Positions 29,027 to 38,317 of a DNA stretch of 64,000 nt are shown piece after piece. The stretch's first letter is position 1, and the number at the start of each line of letters is the position of its first letter. Below the pieces are notes generated by a model. That model ran no database searches. It was not told the DNA's origin and worked only from the letters and a program-made list of their open reading frames with translations. Where the stretch lies: NCBI RefSeq assembly GCF_003076275.1, contig NZ_CP029064.1:4869501-4933500 (forward strand), in the 5' to 3' direction. This stretch comes from Microbulbifer sp. A4B17. Lineage in GTDB: Bacteria; Pseudomonadota; Gammaproteobacteria; Pseudomonadales; Cellvibrionaceae. The position numbers were made by a program, and so were the translations under genes.

Positions 29027-31255
29027 TCACGATAATTCCTGCGCATCCATATCCACAGCCCAGCGCAGGCGGCGATTTTTATTGCCCTCCGCCCAGGCAC
29101 ACACTCGCGCCAGCAGCGGCTGTAGGTGGGCTCGGTTTTGTGCGGTGACCTGAATATAAAACCGGAAGCGCCCGGATTTACGTTCCAGTAGTGCCGGCAC
29201 CGGCCCCAGATATTGGATCTGTGGCGATGGGGGTGCCAGGGACTGCATAAAGAGTCGCGCATTTTGTAAAAACTCTTCGGCCCAACCGGGCTCTTCACAC
29301 TCCGCTCTCACCAGCGCCATAGCACTCGCAGGGGGCAACTGTGCAACCGTGCGATCCCTCAGCAACTGGCGCGCAAAAGCGCCATAACCTTTTTCCAGCA
29401 GCAATTGTAAAAGCGGGTGCTCGGGAAAGCGGCTCTGAACCAATACCCGCCCACTGAGACTGCCGCGCCCCGCACGACCCGCCACCTGTTCCAATAACTG
29501 GCCGGTACGCTCTGGCGCGCGAAAGTCTGCACTGAACAAGCCGCCATCGGCATCCTGGATTACTACCAAAGTGACCTTGGGCAAATGGTGCCCCTTGGCC
29601 AGCATCTGGGTTCCCAACAACAGGCAGGGCTCCCCCTCCCGCGCCGGTGCTAACAATTTATCCAGCGCCTGTTTGCTCGCCGTGGTATCCCGGTCCACAC
29701 GTATCACCGGGTAGTCGGCAAAGCGACGGGCCAACAGTTCCTCGCTGCGTTCCGTGCCAGCACCCAGGGCCGAGATCGAACGGCTGTGACATTGTGGACA
29801 GCTATCAACTAGCGGGCGGCGGTAATCGCAGTGATGGCAGCGCAACTGGCGTTGCCGCCGGTGCATAGTCAGCTTGCTCGAGCAGTGCGGGCAATCCGCC
29901 AGCCAGCCGCAATCATCACAAGTCAGCGCGGGGGCAAAGCCGCGCCGGTTGATAAACACCAGGGCCTGCTCACCTCGCGCAAGTGTATCGCCGATATGGC
30001 GCAGCACCTGGGGAGAAAATCCCTCTTCCAAAGGCTCCCGCAGTGTCGGTACTACGTGAATTTGCGGCGGCTTGGCATCACCGGCGCGATAGCGCATACG
30101 CAGGTGTTGATAGCGCCCATTCAGAGCGTTGTGCAAGGTTTCCAGAGAGGGCGTGGCCGAACCCAAAACCACCGGTACATTATTGTTCCGGCCCAAAACC
30201 ACAGCCAAGTCCCGGGCCGAATAGCGCACACCGTCCTGCTGTTTAAAAGAGGCATCGTGCTCTTCATCGACAATCACAACGCCGAGCCTGGGCAGGGGAG
30301 TCATAATGGCTGAGCGGGTGCCGATCACAATATCTGCCTGCCCGCCCGCGGCCGCCAACCAGGATTGAGCGCGCTCACCGTCGGCCAAGCCAGAGTGCAG
30401 CGCTGCAATACTGTGCTTGGGAAATCGTGCGGCAATACGCCTCAGCGTTTGCGGCGTAAGTCCAATCTCCGGCACCAGTAACAATGCCTGGCGACCGCTA
30501 TCCAGAACCCGCTGCATCAGGCGCAAATAAACTTCGGTCTTGCCACTGCCGGTGGTGCCCTCCAGTAGTGAGGCAGAAAAGCCGCTGCAATCGATACTGT
30601 CGAGCACCTGTTGCTGTTCGCTGTTCAGCTCCGGAGCCGGTGTACTCTCTGCTGCGGGTAGCGGCGCAGGTACGGTAGGGCCTGGAATCCACTCCACCAG
30701 GCCGCGATCCTGTAGGGCGCGGATCACGGGGGTATTGTGGCCGAGGGTCTTAAGGTGGGTTCGGCTCTGCTTGCCATCACTCAACAGCAACTGGAATAGA
30801 GCCTGCTGCTTGGGGGCGCGCGCCAGTGCAGTTTCCGGTAAGCCCTTTCCCTCTGTCGTGAGCTGAAGCCACTGCTCCGCCCAATGATCAGACGGCTTGC
30901 CTTTGCGCAGTGCCACGGGCAGGGCAGCGGCGTAGACCTCGCCGAGGGGCGCCTGGTAATAGTCGGCAATCCAGGACAGCAGCTTGCGGCTGCCATCACC
31001 AAACAGAACCTCCGAATCCACCAGTTCCAGCGCTGGCTTCAAACTGCTGTGCGGCGACTCCTGCACTATATCCAACAGTACTGCCACTAACTTGCGCCCG
31101 GCAAAGGGCACCCAGAGGCGCTGGCCGGGCCGCAGTGACTCCGGCGACAGTCCCTCTGGCGGCAAATAGTCAAACAAGCGCCTCAGGGGCACGGGCACTG
31201 CCAGCCTTAAAATGACTCTTTGTTGGACTGACTCCTGCACCTGGCCCCCACTCAC
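29027..31255 (-). CDS. priA: Primosomal protein N' (replication restart helicase PriA)
   Basis: Superfamily 2 helicase that reloads the replisome at stalled forks. 742 residues: 3' DNA-binding domain at the N-terminus (FDYLPPEG, RPGQRLWVPFAGR), Walker A in GTTGSGKTEVYLRL, DEEH-type Walker B in VIVDEEHDASFKQ, and eight zinc-binding Cys in the insert from CDDCGWLADCPHC to SCPQC. The C-terminal domain carries the conserved QVAGRAGR motif VI. Transcribed leftward, away from rpmE. Confidence 0.96.
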   Translation of the reverse strand: MSGGQVQESVQQRVILRLAVPVPLRRLFDYLPPEGLSPESLRPGQRLWVPFAGRKLVAVLLDIVQESPHSSLKPALELVDSEVLFGDGSRKLLSWIADYYQAPLGEVYAAALPVALRKGKPSDHWAEQWLQLTTEGKGLPETALARAPKQQALFQLLLSDGKQSRTHLKTLGHNTPVIRALQDRGLVEWIPGPTVPAPLPAAESTPAPELNSEQQQVLDSIDCSGFSASLLEGTTGSGKTEVYLRLMQRVLDSGRQALLLVPEIGLTPQTLRRIAARFPKHSIAALHSGLADGERAQSWLAAAGGQADIVIGTRSAIMTPLPRLGVVIVDEEHDASFKQQDGVRYSARDLAVVLGRNNNVPVVLGSATPSLETLHNALNGRYQHLRMRYRAGDAKPPQIHVVPTLREPLEEGFSPQVLRHIGDTLARGEQALVFINRRGFAPALTCDDCGWLADCPHCSSKLTMHRRQRQLRCHHCDYRRPLVDSCPQCHSRSISALGAGTERSEELLARRFADYPVIRVDRDTTASKQALDKLLAPAREGEPCLLLGTQMLAKGHHLPKVTLVVIQDADGGLFSADFRAPERTGQLLEQVAGRAGRGSLSGRVLVQSRFPEHPLLQLLLEKGYGAFARQLLRDRTVAQLPPASAMALVRAECEEPGWAEEFLQNARLFMQSLAPPSPQIQYLGPVPALLERKSGRFRFYIQVTAQNRAHLQPLLARVCAWAEGNKNRRLRWAVDMDAQELS

Positions 31256-31323
31256 TCAAACAAAAGGCGCTAGTGTAATGGCAGATGTGGCAAGTTGCAG
31301 GGCTTCGTCGGGGATAATGACTG

Positions 31324-31594
31324 TTAAGGAGCCTCTGAATAACTCCGTGATACCTCTGGCATGCAGAGCGGTCCACAATCAAGGCGCGGCTTCGCAGGAA
31401 TGTCTAGACCTTTCAAGAAGTCGCAACGCGGAGTGTGAATCGCTCTGCAAGCCCCGAAGGGCGGGCCTTGAAGGCCACAGCTGCTGCGTTGCAGCTCTTG
31501 CCAAGGGCTACGGCCATTCGCGGCGAGCTGCGCCTAACATCTGCAGCCTTCAAGACCCGCAGAGGCATTACGGAGTTATTCAGAGGCTCCTTAA
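31324..31594. mobile_element. MITE-like foldback element, 271 bp
   Basis: Ends 31324-31358 and 31560-31594 are inverted repeats matching at 33 of 35 positions; the core is GGAGCCTCTGAATAACTCCG. Both ends carry TTAA, which may be a duplicated TTAA target or part of the repeat. The interior has nested inverted repeats (GCAGAGCG at 31363-31370 with CGCTCTGC at 31441-31448; CTTGAAGG with CCTTCAAG), so the whole can fold on itself. No transposase frame is present. This is the picture of a non-autonomous element, inserted between priA and rpmE. Confidence 0.75.
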
Positions 31595-31708
31595 GGCCGA
31601 ATTGGCGACTTAGGCGTCACAGAGGAATTAGTGAGGTCAATTGTTATCAAAGCTGTTGTGCAATGCTAACAAGTGGCCATCCTCAGTTATTTCACCACCC
31701 AATTGTGC

Positions 31709-31736
31709 TTGAACCGCGACATTAATCTGATAGTAT
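31709..31736 (+). promoter_or_regulatory. Promoter of rpmE
   Basis: TTGAAC and TAGTAT separated by 16 bases, followed by a GC-rich discriminator as expected for a ribosomal-protein promoter. It predicts a leader of about 95 bases that includes the hairpin at 31759-31775. Confidence 0.6.
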
Positions 31737-31758
31737 GCGCCGACTTTTTAAACAGCCT

Positions 31759-31775
31759 GGAACCATACTGGTTCC
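31759..31775 (+). promoter_or_regulatory. Leader hairpin upstream of rpmE
   Basis: Perfect GGAACCA/TGGTTCC stem with a three-base loop within the predicted rpmE leader. It may be a site for autoregulation by L31; this is inference from position only. Confidence 0.4.
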
Positions 31776-31837
31776 TGCACCAATGACGATGCCGTGCTCG
31801 GCAAAAGATCGAGTGGCGGTTTCGAAAAGAGGCAATC

Positions 31838-32050
31838 ATGAAAGCAGATATCCATCCTAACTACACCGACATCTCCGCTACCTGTTCCTGCGGCAATGTT
31901 GTAAAAACCCGCTCCACTCTGGGCAAAGACCTGCAAATCGACGTTTGCTCCCAGTGCCACCCTTTCTACACTGGCAAGCAGAAGCAGGCTACCACTGGTG
32001 GTCGTGTTGACCGTTTCAAGAAGCGTTTCGGCAGCCGTATCGGCAAATAA
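31838..32050 (+). CDS. rpmE: Ribosomal protein bL31 (zinc-binding form)
   Basis: 70-residue large-subunit protein bridging the two ribosomal subunits. Cys16, Cys18, Cys37 and Cys40 form the zinc site of the C+ form, so it is not the zinc-free paralogue used under zinc starvation. ATG at 31838 follows an AAGAGG ribosome-binding site. Monocistronic, with its own promoter and terminator. Confidence 0.97.
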   Translation: MKADIHPNYTDISATCSCGNVVKTRSTLGKDLQIDVCSQCHPFYTGKQKQATTGGRVDRFKKRFGSRIGK

Positions 32051-32100
32051 TCCGGGCTCTTCGCTCGAGTGGGCCCGCCGCTTGTGGCAGGGTCCATTCC

Positions 32101-32135
32101 AAAAAGGCATCTCGCGCTGCGATGGTGCCTTTTTT
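32101..32135 (+). terminator. Terminator of rpmE
   Basis: Interrupted stem AAAAAGGCA...TGCCTTTTTT with an inner CGC/GCG pairing, ending in six T residues, 50 bases past the rpmE stop. Confidence 0.85.
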
Positions 32136-32388
32136 GTATCTACTCATTCCCCACCATATCCAGCAGCCGCAAGCGTCTGTGTGCAAAATCAAAATCGACT
32201 TGAATCGCTTAACCTAACCGCTATTAGCGACAATTTTATCCTTATAAATCAAAATATTGCGGCTATTTATCCCGAAAATCATCAATAGGCACGATAAAAA
32301 TAGAAGTCCGTAACATATACTGCAGAATTTCACGCTTGTAGCGCCAAGCTTCCCTCGGTTATTCTCTGGCCCCCGCAGTAACCGGGAT

Positions 32389-32402
32389 AACACTTAAGTG
32401 TT
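32389..32402 (+). promoter_or_regulatory. Perfect palindrome upstream of the malic enzyme gene
   Basis: AACACTTAAGTGTT is a 14-bp perfect palindrome centred 37 bases before the start codon at 32433. Position suggests an operator or an RNA element near the ribosome-binding site (GAGAG at 32415). No regulator is assigned. The rest of the 32136-32432 gap shows no gene. Confidence 0.4.
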
Positions 32403-32432
32403 GCCCACAGTATTCGAGAGAAAAGCCCCCAA

Positions 32433-33686
32433 ATGACGGATTCATTGCGCCAGGCAGCGCTCGATTACCACGCGCTCCCCAGTCCCGGCAAACTTTCAGT
32501 AGAACTGACGACCCCTGCCGAAACCCAGGAAGACCTGTCCCTGGCTTACAGTCCCGGCGTCGCCGAACCAGTGCGAGAAATCGCCAAGGACCCAGAAGCA
32601 GCCTATCGATACACCGGCAAAGGTAATCTGGTAGCAGTCATCTCCAATGGCAGTGCCATTCTCGGTCTCGGCAATCTGGGCCCGCTGGCCTCAAAACCCG
32701 TGATGGAAGGCAAGTCACTGCTGTTTAAACGCTTTGCCGATATCAACTCAGTAGATATCGAAGTTGATGCCAGCAGCCCGGAGCAGTTTATTCAGACCGT
32801 GGCCTCAATCGCCAACACCTTCGGCGGTATCAACCTCGAAGATATTAAGGCGCCAGAGTGCTTCCATATTGAAGAGACCCTAATCGAGCGCTGCCCGGTA
32901 CCAGTTTTTCACGACGATCAGCACGGCACCGCCATTGTGACCGTTGCCGGTATGCTCAATGCTCTGGAAATTCAGGGTAAGAAAATTAGTGAAGTGCATA
33001 TGGTCTGCCTGGGCGCAGGTGCCGCTGCGACCGCCTGCTGCAAACTGCTGCTGGCTGCCGGAGCGCGCAAAGAGCAGATCACTATGCTCGACAGCCGTGG
33101 GGTTATCCACTCGGGGCGAACGGATATCAACGCCTACAAAGGTGAGTGGGCGCGGGATACCGATATGCGCACCCTCGACGATGCCATCGCCGGTGCGGAT
33201 GTATTCCTCGGGGTATCCGGCCCGGACCTGCTCTCCGCCGAGCAGCTACAGCGCATGGCCCCAAAACCGGTGGTCTTCGCCTGCTCTAACCCCAACCCGG
33301 AGATTAAACCCGAGCTGGCTCACAGTGTGCGCGACGACCTGATTATGGCCACAGGCCGTTCCGACTACCCAAACCAGGTTAACAACGTGCTCTGCTTCCC
33401 GTTTATTTTCCGGGGTGCCCTGGATGTTCGCGCTGCGCGCATTAATGAAGAGATGAAGCTGGCAGCGATCGAGGCGATCCGCAAAATTGCCCACCTGCCG
33501 GTACCGGATTCAGTGCGCGAAGGTTATGGCGGTATCGAGCTCAGCTTCGGGCCCAACTATATCCTGCCCAAGCCAACCGACCCGCGTTTACTGCCTGAGG
33601 TGGCTTCGGCCGTAGCTCGAGCAGCCGTAGACAGTGGCTGTGCGCGCCTGCCCTACCCGGACAACTATCCCCTGGAAACCCTGTAA
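32433..33686 (+). CDS. Malic enzyme (oxaloacetate-decarboxylating malate dehydrogenase), short form
   Basis: Converts malate to pyruvate and CO2 with NAD(P) reduction. 417 residues, the compact bacterial form without the phosphotransacetylase-like domain of E. coli MaeB. Motifs: [12 protein letters not shown] near the N-terminus, [28 protein letters not shown], and the dinucleotide-binding [16 protein letters not shown]. The CDDQHGTA-type block holds the metal and catalytic residues. NADP preference is usual for this group but was not tested. A second, long malic enzyme is at 54775-56412. Confidence 0.93.
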   Translation: MTDSLRQAALDYHALPSPGKLSVELTTPAETQEDLSLAYSPGVAEPVREIAKDPEAAYRYTGKGNLVAVISNGSAILGLGNLGPLASKPVMEGKSLLFKRFADINSVDIEVDASSPEQFIQTVASIANTFGGINLEDIKAPECFHIEETLIERCPVPVFHDDQHGTAIVTVAGMLNALEIQGKKISEVHMVCLGAGAAATACCKLLLAAGARKEQITMLDSRGVIHSGRTDINAYKGEWARDTDMRTLDDAIAGADVFLGVSGPDLLSAEQLQRMAPKPVVFACSNPNPEIKPELAHSVRDDLIMATGRSDYPNQVNNVLCFPFIFRGALDVRAARINEEMKLAAIEAIRKIAHLPVPDSVREGYGGIELSFGPNYILPKPTDPRLLPEVASAVARAAVDSGCARLPYPDNYPLETL

Positions 33687-33710
33687 AGATCACAGATTTC
33701 CTCACTTAAC

Positions 33711-33747
33711 CCGTTAGAGCAGGCATTTACCGCTTTCGCTCTAACGG
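33711..33747 (+). terminator. Hairpin downstream of the malic enzyme gene
   Basis: Perfect 10-bp stem CCGTTAGAGC/GCTCTAACGG with a 17-base loop, 25 bases past the stop codon. The T tract is poor, so termination efficiency is doubtful. Confidence 0.45.
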
Positions 33748-33816
33748 AGTTCTTGAGCCATAAAGCCCCCGTCGCTAAACTGCCTTTCTGTCACAGCATC
33801 AAAGTTGCCCAACATA

Positions 33817-34242
33817 ATGAGTCATGTGTACGTGCTGACCAATCAGCACCAGCAGTTCCTGAGCAAAAGCGGCGAATGGACCGATGGCCGCGAACCGAAC
33901 AAACTGTTTCGCAGCGAGCACAAAGATGTCGCTATCAACCAGATGTTCGAGGCCAATACTCGCAATGTGAGCCTACGCATTGAATTGTTGCTTTGCGAGC
34001 TCAGCATTAAGGGGCAGCCCCAGATTCCCGAGGAGGCTCTGGCTTCAACTGAAGATGACCAGGGTGACCCTGAAATCGCCCCCTCAACACCCGAGGAAAT
34101 GCCGGAACAGGCCACCCCGGAGCTGGAACCCCAGCCTGCACCTGAGATCGCGCCAGAAGAAGCGCCTGAGGTTGCCCCGGAACCAGCGCCCGCTGAAACG
34201 CCCGCACAGCCCGACGAAAATAAATCTGAATCCGCCGCCTGA
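33817..34242 (+). CDS. Hypothetical protein with a Pro/Glu/Ala tail
   Basis: 141 residues of unknown function. The first 75 form a compact domain (VYVLTNQHQQFLSKSGEWTDG, then HKDVAINQMFEANTRN), and the remaining 65 are a low-complexity tail of Pro, Glu and Ala repeats that should be disordered and acidic. The start is placed at ATG 33817; an in-frame ATG 12 bases upstream is possible. It precedes gshA by 85 bases on the same strand and may be cotranscribed. No signal peptide or membrane segment. Confidence 0.7.
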   Translation: MSHVYVLTNQHQQFLSKSGEWTDGREPNKLFRSEHKDVAINQMFEANTRNVSLRIELLLCELSIKGQPQIPEEALASTEDDQGDPEIAPSTPEEMPEQATPELEPQPAPEIAPEEAPEVAPEPAPAETPAQPDENKSESAA

Positions 34243-34327
34243 GCGCCAGACCATTCAGCACCGGCACAGAGAGTCGCCCGAAATGGCAGCGATAAAGAAG
34301 CGTTCCGGTAGTACCAAGGAGATTCGA

Positions 34328-35911
34328 GTGCCTATTTCCCACCTGGCCGCACTATCGCAAGCCAAACCAGCCCAACTGCTCAAAGGCATTCTTCGCGGCG
34401 TCGAGAAGGAAAGCCTGCGCGTCGCTCCCGATGGCACCCTTGCACAAACGCCGCATGCGACAGCATTGGGCTCCGCACTGACTCACGAGAGTATTACCAC
34501 CGACTTCTCTGAGGCACTGCTGGAATTTATTACGCCCCCGGTGGCAACTCCAGAAGAAGCTCTACAGGTCCTGGACCGCATCCACCGCTATACCTACAAC
34601 CAAATCGGGGATGAGCGTCTCTGGGTCAACAGCATGCCCTGTGCGATTGGGGCAGATAAAGACATCCCTGTAGCCCGCTATGGGAGCTCCCACAGCGGCA
34701 CCATGAAAACTATTTACCGCCTGGGTCTCGGACTGCGCTACGGCCGCGCCATGCAGACCATTGCCGGTATCCATTACAACTTTTCGCTACCCGAGGAGTT
34801 CTGGCTGTGGCTGCATGAAATCGAAGGCAGCAGTGAGGATTTAAAGAGCTTTAAAACCCGTCGCTACTTCGACCTGATTCGTAACTTCCGCCGCAATTAC
34901 TGGTTACTGATTTATCTGTTTGGCGCCGCGCCTGCGGTGTGCGCCTCGTTTGTCGAAGGACGCGAGCACAAACTGCAAGCCTTTAACGGCGACGGCCATA
35001 CCTTACACGTACCTCATGCCACCTCCCTGCGGATGGGCGACCTGGGTTATAACAGCAACGTGCAACAATCACTGGTGGTTTGCTACAACGACCTGCGCAG
35101 CTATTTATCGACGCTCTGTTCAGCGATCAGCAGCTCTTACGGCCCCTATCAGGAAATGGGGGTTAAAAATGAAGGCGGCGACTATCAGCAATTGTCGACA
35201 GGCGTACTGCAGATCGAGAATGAGTTTTACTCACCGATTCGTCCCAAGAACCCCGCCAAACGGGGGGAAACAGCGCTGTCCGCCCTGGATAATCGCGGTG
35301 TCGAATATGTTGAGGTGCGCTGTCTCGACCTGAACCCCTTCGCCCCCCTGGGAATCGACGCCCAGCAGATGCGTTTTCTCGATAGCTTCCTGTTGCACTG
35401 CCTACTCACTGACAGCCCCAAAACCAGTGACGCTGATTACCGCAGTACCCAGGAAAACCAGCAGCGTATCGTATACCGGGGCCACGAGCCGGAACTGACA
35501 CTGCTCGACAACGGTGGCGAGCGAAAGCTGAACGACTGGGCCACCCAGTTATTGGGCGAAGTCGACTCAGTGGCAGAATTGCTGGATAGCGCCTGGGGAG
35601 GCTCGCAGTACCGCAGCTCGGTGGGTGTGCAGAAGGCTAAGGTGAAAGGGGATATCCTCACACCGGCACAGCAGATTCTGGCAGAGATGCGCGAACAAAA
35701 TATCACCTTTTCCCAGTGGGCTATGGATAAAGCCGAGCAGCATCGTCGCTACTTCCTGGAGCGTCCCCTGGATAGCGACTCTCTACAGGATTTTCTACAC
35801 CAGGCGGAAACTTCACTGCTTAAGCAAAAAGAAGTTGAAGCGCAGGACAGCGGCACTTTTGAGACCTTTCTGAGTCGTTACTATGCCCAGTACAACTGCT
35901 GCCAGGACTAG
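34328..35911 (+). CDS. gshA: Glutamate-cysteine ligase
   Basis: First enzyme of glutathione synthesis, joining glutamate and cysteine. From the GTG at 34328, which has an excellent AAGGAG six bases upstream, the protein has 527 residues, the family length. An in-frame ATG at 34283 would add 15 residues. Motifs: RGVEKESLRV with the metal-binding Glu, ALGSALTHESITTDFSEALLEFIT, and the later NEFYSPIRPK and RGVEYVEVRCLDLNPF blocks. Clearly the gamma-proteobacterial GshA type. Confidence 0.95.
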   Translation: MPISHLAALSQAKPAQLLKGILRGVEKESLRVAPDGTLAQTPHATALGSALTHESITTDFSEALLEFITPPVATPEEALQVLDRIHRYTYNQIGDERLWVNSMPCAIGADKDIPVARYGSSHSGTMKTIYRLGLGLRYGRAMQTIAGIHYNFSLPEEFWLWLHEIEGSSEDLKSFKTRRYFDLIRNFRRNYWLLIYLFGAAPAVCASFVEGREHKLQAFNGDGHTLHVPHATSLRMGDLGYNSNVQQSLVVCYNDLRSYLSTLCSAISSSYGPYQEMGVKNEGGDYQQLSTGVLQIENEFYSPIRPKNPAKRGETALSALDNRGVEYVEVRCLDLNPFAPLGIDAQQMRFLDSFLLHCLLTDSPKTSDADYRSTQENQQRIVYRGHEPELTLLDNGGERKLNDWATQLLGEVDSVAELLDSAWGGSQYRSSVGVQKAKVKGDILTPAQQILAEMREQNITFSQWAMDKAEQHRRYFLERPLDSDSLQDFLHQAETSLLKQKEVEAQDSGTFETFLSRYYAQYNCCQD

Positions 35912-35952
35912 CGGCTGATACAGTGCCGCAAAAAGAGGCCTGAGCGAGGCTT

Positions 35953-36555
35953 ATGAACTATCTGGCACACCTGTTACTGTCCGGGTCCAATCCGCGCTGG
36001 CGGCTGGGCGGGCTTTTGGGAGACTTTGTCAAAGGCCCCCTGGGCGACAGTTGGCCGACGGATATTGAGCGTGGCATTCGCCTGCACCGTCGCATTGATG
36101 CCATCACTGATACGCACCCCGCCTATCGGGATGCTCTGGCACAATTGGACCCGCGCTGGCGCCGCTATGCCGGGATTGCGTTGGATATTTGGTTCGATCA
36201 CCTGTTGGCACAAAACTGGCAGCAGTGGCATTCCGAAGCTCTGGACGATTTCTGCCGCACCTGTTGGAAAGACTTTCATTCCGACAGCCGGTATATTCCG
36301 CCCCGCGCAAAGGCATTTATTGAGCGCGCCGAGCAAATTAAACTGCTGCAAAGTTACCGCGAGGAACGGGTAATCGAGCTGACCCTGGAGCGGGTTGGGC
36401 AGAGGCTGCGCCGCCCGGTAGCGCTGCAGGAATTGCTGCCGGAACTTATTGCCGGGCGGAACAATCTGGAAAGCAATTTCAATAAACTATTAACCGACTT
36501 GAATCTCGAAGCGAACCGCTTTCGACAGCACTATTCAGGATCCGAATTACCATGA
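35953..36555 (+). CDS. acpH: Acyl carrier protein phosphodiesterase
   Basis: Hydrolase that removes the phosphopantetheine arm from holo-ACP. 200 residues with MNYLAHLLLS at the start, GGLLGDFVKG, and a conserved metal-site set RLHRRIDAITDTHP and ALDIWFDHLLAQNW typical of PF04336. It follows gshA by 41 bases and overlaps dsbB by four bases (ATGA), so acpH and dsbB are translationally coupled. Confidence 0.9.
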   Translation: MNYLAHLLLSGSNPRWRLGGLLGDFVKGPLGDSWPTDIERGIRLHRRIDAITDTHPAYRDALAQLDPRWRRYAGIALDIWFDHLLAQNWQQWHSEALDDFCRTCWKDFHSDSRYIPPRAKAFIERAEQIKLLQSYREERVIELTLERVGQRLRRPVALQELLPELIAGRNNLESNFNKLLTDLNLEANRFRQHYSGSELP

Positions 36556-37043
36556 CCCTACCCAACCCGCGCATCACTTTTCTTCTGGTATTTCTAATGG
36601 TGGCCTTTTTACTCGGCGCCGCCTTTTATCTCGAGTACGTGCAAGGCCTGGAGCCCTGCAAGCTGTGTATTACCCAGCGGGTAATGCTGTTGGGTGTCGG
36701 AGTGGTTTCGCTGATCGCATTCCTGCACAACCCGGCAACTATCGGCCGGAGGGTATACGGCCTGCTGGTATCCTTATGGGCAATGGGCGGCCTCTACTTT
36801 GCCGGTCGACAACTCTGGCTGCAAAGCCTGCCGGAAGACCAGGTGCCGGCCTGCGGTCCGAGCGTCAGTTATATGATTGAAGTGTTCCCTATGGCCGATG
36901 TACTCAAGGCACTGCTGAGCGGCGATGGCAATTGCGCCGAAGTACAGTGGACAATGATGGGCCTGAGTATCCCCGGTTGGGCCGCTATTGGTTTTGCCGG
37001 CCTGATCCTGTTCGGCGGCTGGCAAGCATTTCGCAAGGGCTAA
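36552..37043 (+). CDS. dsbB: Disulfide bond formation protein DsbB
   Basis: Inner-membrane quinone reductase that reoxidises DsbA. 163 residues with four membrane helices. The first periplasmic loop has Cys36-x-x-Cys39 (PCKLC), and the second has Cys101 and Cys128, the pair that exchanges with DsbA. All four catalytic Cys are present. In Pseudomonas a dsbB homologue is likewise near rsd/algQ; here lrgAB is inserted between. Confidence 0.94.
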   Translation: MTLPNPRITFLLVFLMVAFLLGAAFYLEYVQGLEPCKLCITQRVMLLGVGVVSLIAFLHNPATIGRRVYGLLVSLWAMGGLYFAGRQLWLQSLPEDQVPACGPSVSYMIEVFPMADVLKALLSGDGNCAEVQWTMMGLSIPGWAAIGFAGLILFGGWQAFRKG

Positions 37044-37079
37044 CAATCTCCGGCGGCTTTAGTGGCCGCCGCTCCCTCC

Positions 37080-37469
37080 ATGTCAAAATCCACACTGCGC
37101 AAAATATCTCACTGGCTGGGCGGGGCTGCCATTCTGGTTGCCGGTAGCTGGCTGGGAAATCTCACCAGCTCAAGCCTGTCGCTGCCCATTCCAGGGTCTG
37201 TCGTGGGAATGCTGGTATTGCTGTTGATCCTCGTACTTTATGGCGGGGTTCCCACCGGTCTTTCCAGAGTCAGCTCACAACTGCTTTACCTGTTGCCCCT
37301 GCTGTTACTGCCGGCGGCTGTCGGAGTATTTTTTTTTCAGGGCCTGACCCTGTCAGACTGGCTCGCTCTGATCGCCGCTATTTTTATCGGCACACTGGTC
37401 AGTATTGCTATCTGCGCACTACTACTTAAAAAAATGCTGATTGGTTCCGGGGGTGGAGAGGATGAGTGA
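37080..37469 (+). CDS. lrgA: LrgA/CidA family holin-like membrane protein
   Basis: 129 residues with four hydrophobic segments and the family signature LPIPGSVVGMLVLLLIL. These proteins are holin-like and, with LrgB, influence autolysis or export of small organic acids in characterised bacteria. ATG 37080 is used; a GTG at 37062 lies within the loop of a 7-bp GC hairpin (37051-37071) that may limit initiation. It overlaps lrgB by eight bases. Confidence 0.87.
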   Translation: MSKSTLRKISHWLGGAAILVAGSWLGNLTSSSLSLPIPGSVVGMLVLLLILVLYGGVPTGLSRVSSQLLYLLPLLLLPAAVGVFFFQGLTLSDWLALIAAIFIGTLVSIAICALLLKKMLIGSGGGEDE

Positions 37470-38148
37470 GCTCCTGGAGAGCCCGGTCTTTGTATTGCCC
37501 TTAAATGTCACGGCTTTTCTTATCGCAGTTACCCTTTACCGGCGCTACCAGACTGTACTGCTACACCCCATCATCAGCGCCAGTATTCTGGTCACAATAA
37601 CACTGAGTGTTCTCCGGATTCCCTATGGGAGTTACCGGGACTCCAGCACAGTGCTGTACAGCTTGCTGGGACCCGCTGTCGTTGCCCTGGCCGTCCCCCT
37701 CAAACAAAACCTGGTAATTATCCGCAAAGCCGGCTGGCCACTGCTTGTGACTATTTTTGTCGGCGCAACCCTGGCTCCTATCATAGCGGTGCTAATCGCA
37801 CTGGCGCTCGGCGCAGGCAAGTCGGTGTTACTGGCGCTGAGCGGCAAATCTATTACCACACCCATCGCACTGGCCCTGGCGGAGACAATCCACGCTTCTC
37901 TCAGCCTTACTGCGGCCATTGTGGTTTTAACCGGGGTTGTCGGAGCTATCGCTGGCCCATTTTTAATGAGTCGTCTCAATATTCACGATGAGCGCATTGT
38001 CGGTATCGTACTCGGCATCAATGCCCACGCGGTAGGAACGGCGCGGGCATTAGAAATCAGTGCCTTATGCGGCGCCTGTGCAGCGTTGGCGATGGGTACC
38101 TGCGGTGCGCTCACAGCACTGATTTTGCCGCTCATTATCAGTGGATAA
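37462..38148 (+). CDS. lrgB: LrgB/CidB family membrane protein
   Basis: 228 residues, mostly membrane-embedded (about seven segments), with the LrgB blocks SGKSITTPIALALAE and GIVLGINAHAVGTARALE. Partner of LrgA; the overlapping frames indicate coupled translation. ATG at 37462 is preceded by GGAGAGG. The pair interrupts the dsbB-rsd neighbourhood seen in pseudomonads. Confidence 0.9.
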   Translation: MSELLESPVFVLPLNVTAFLIAVTLYRRYQTVLLHPIISASILVTITLSVLRIPYGSYRDSSTVLYSLLGPAVVALAVPLKQNLVIIRKAGWPLLVTIFVGATLAPIIAVLIALALGAGKSVLLALSGKSITTPIALALAETIHASLSLTAAIVVLTGVVGAIAGPFLMSRLNIHDERIVGIVLGINAHAVGTARALEISALCGACAALAMGTCGALTALILPLIISG

Positions 38149-38317
38149 AACACCTCTAATTTCCTCCACAAGAGATCGCCGCAAGCATCGTTGTATTATG
38201 GCGTAGATCACACTCTGCACCTTGCCGTCGGCGGGGGAATCTCCTATCTTCTTAGGGCCTTCTGGATCAGCAATAAAGCTGGCTATCACGGCAACAGTAA
38301 CCAAAGGATTCCTGGAG

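Noticed and set aside
31212..31613. Open frame across the foldback element
   Set aside because: It runs through both terminal repeats and matches no transposase; chance open frame.
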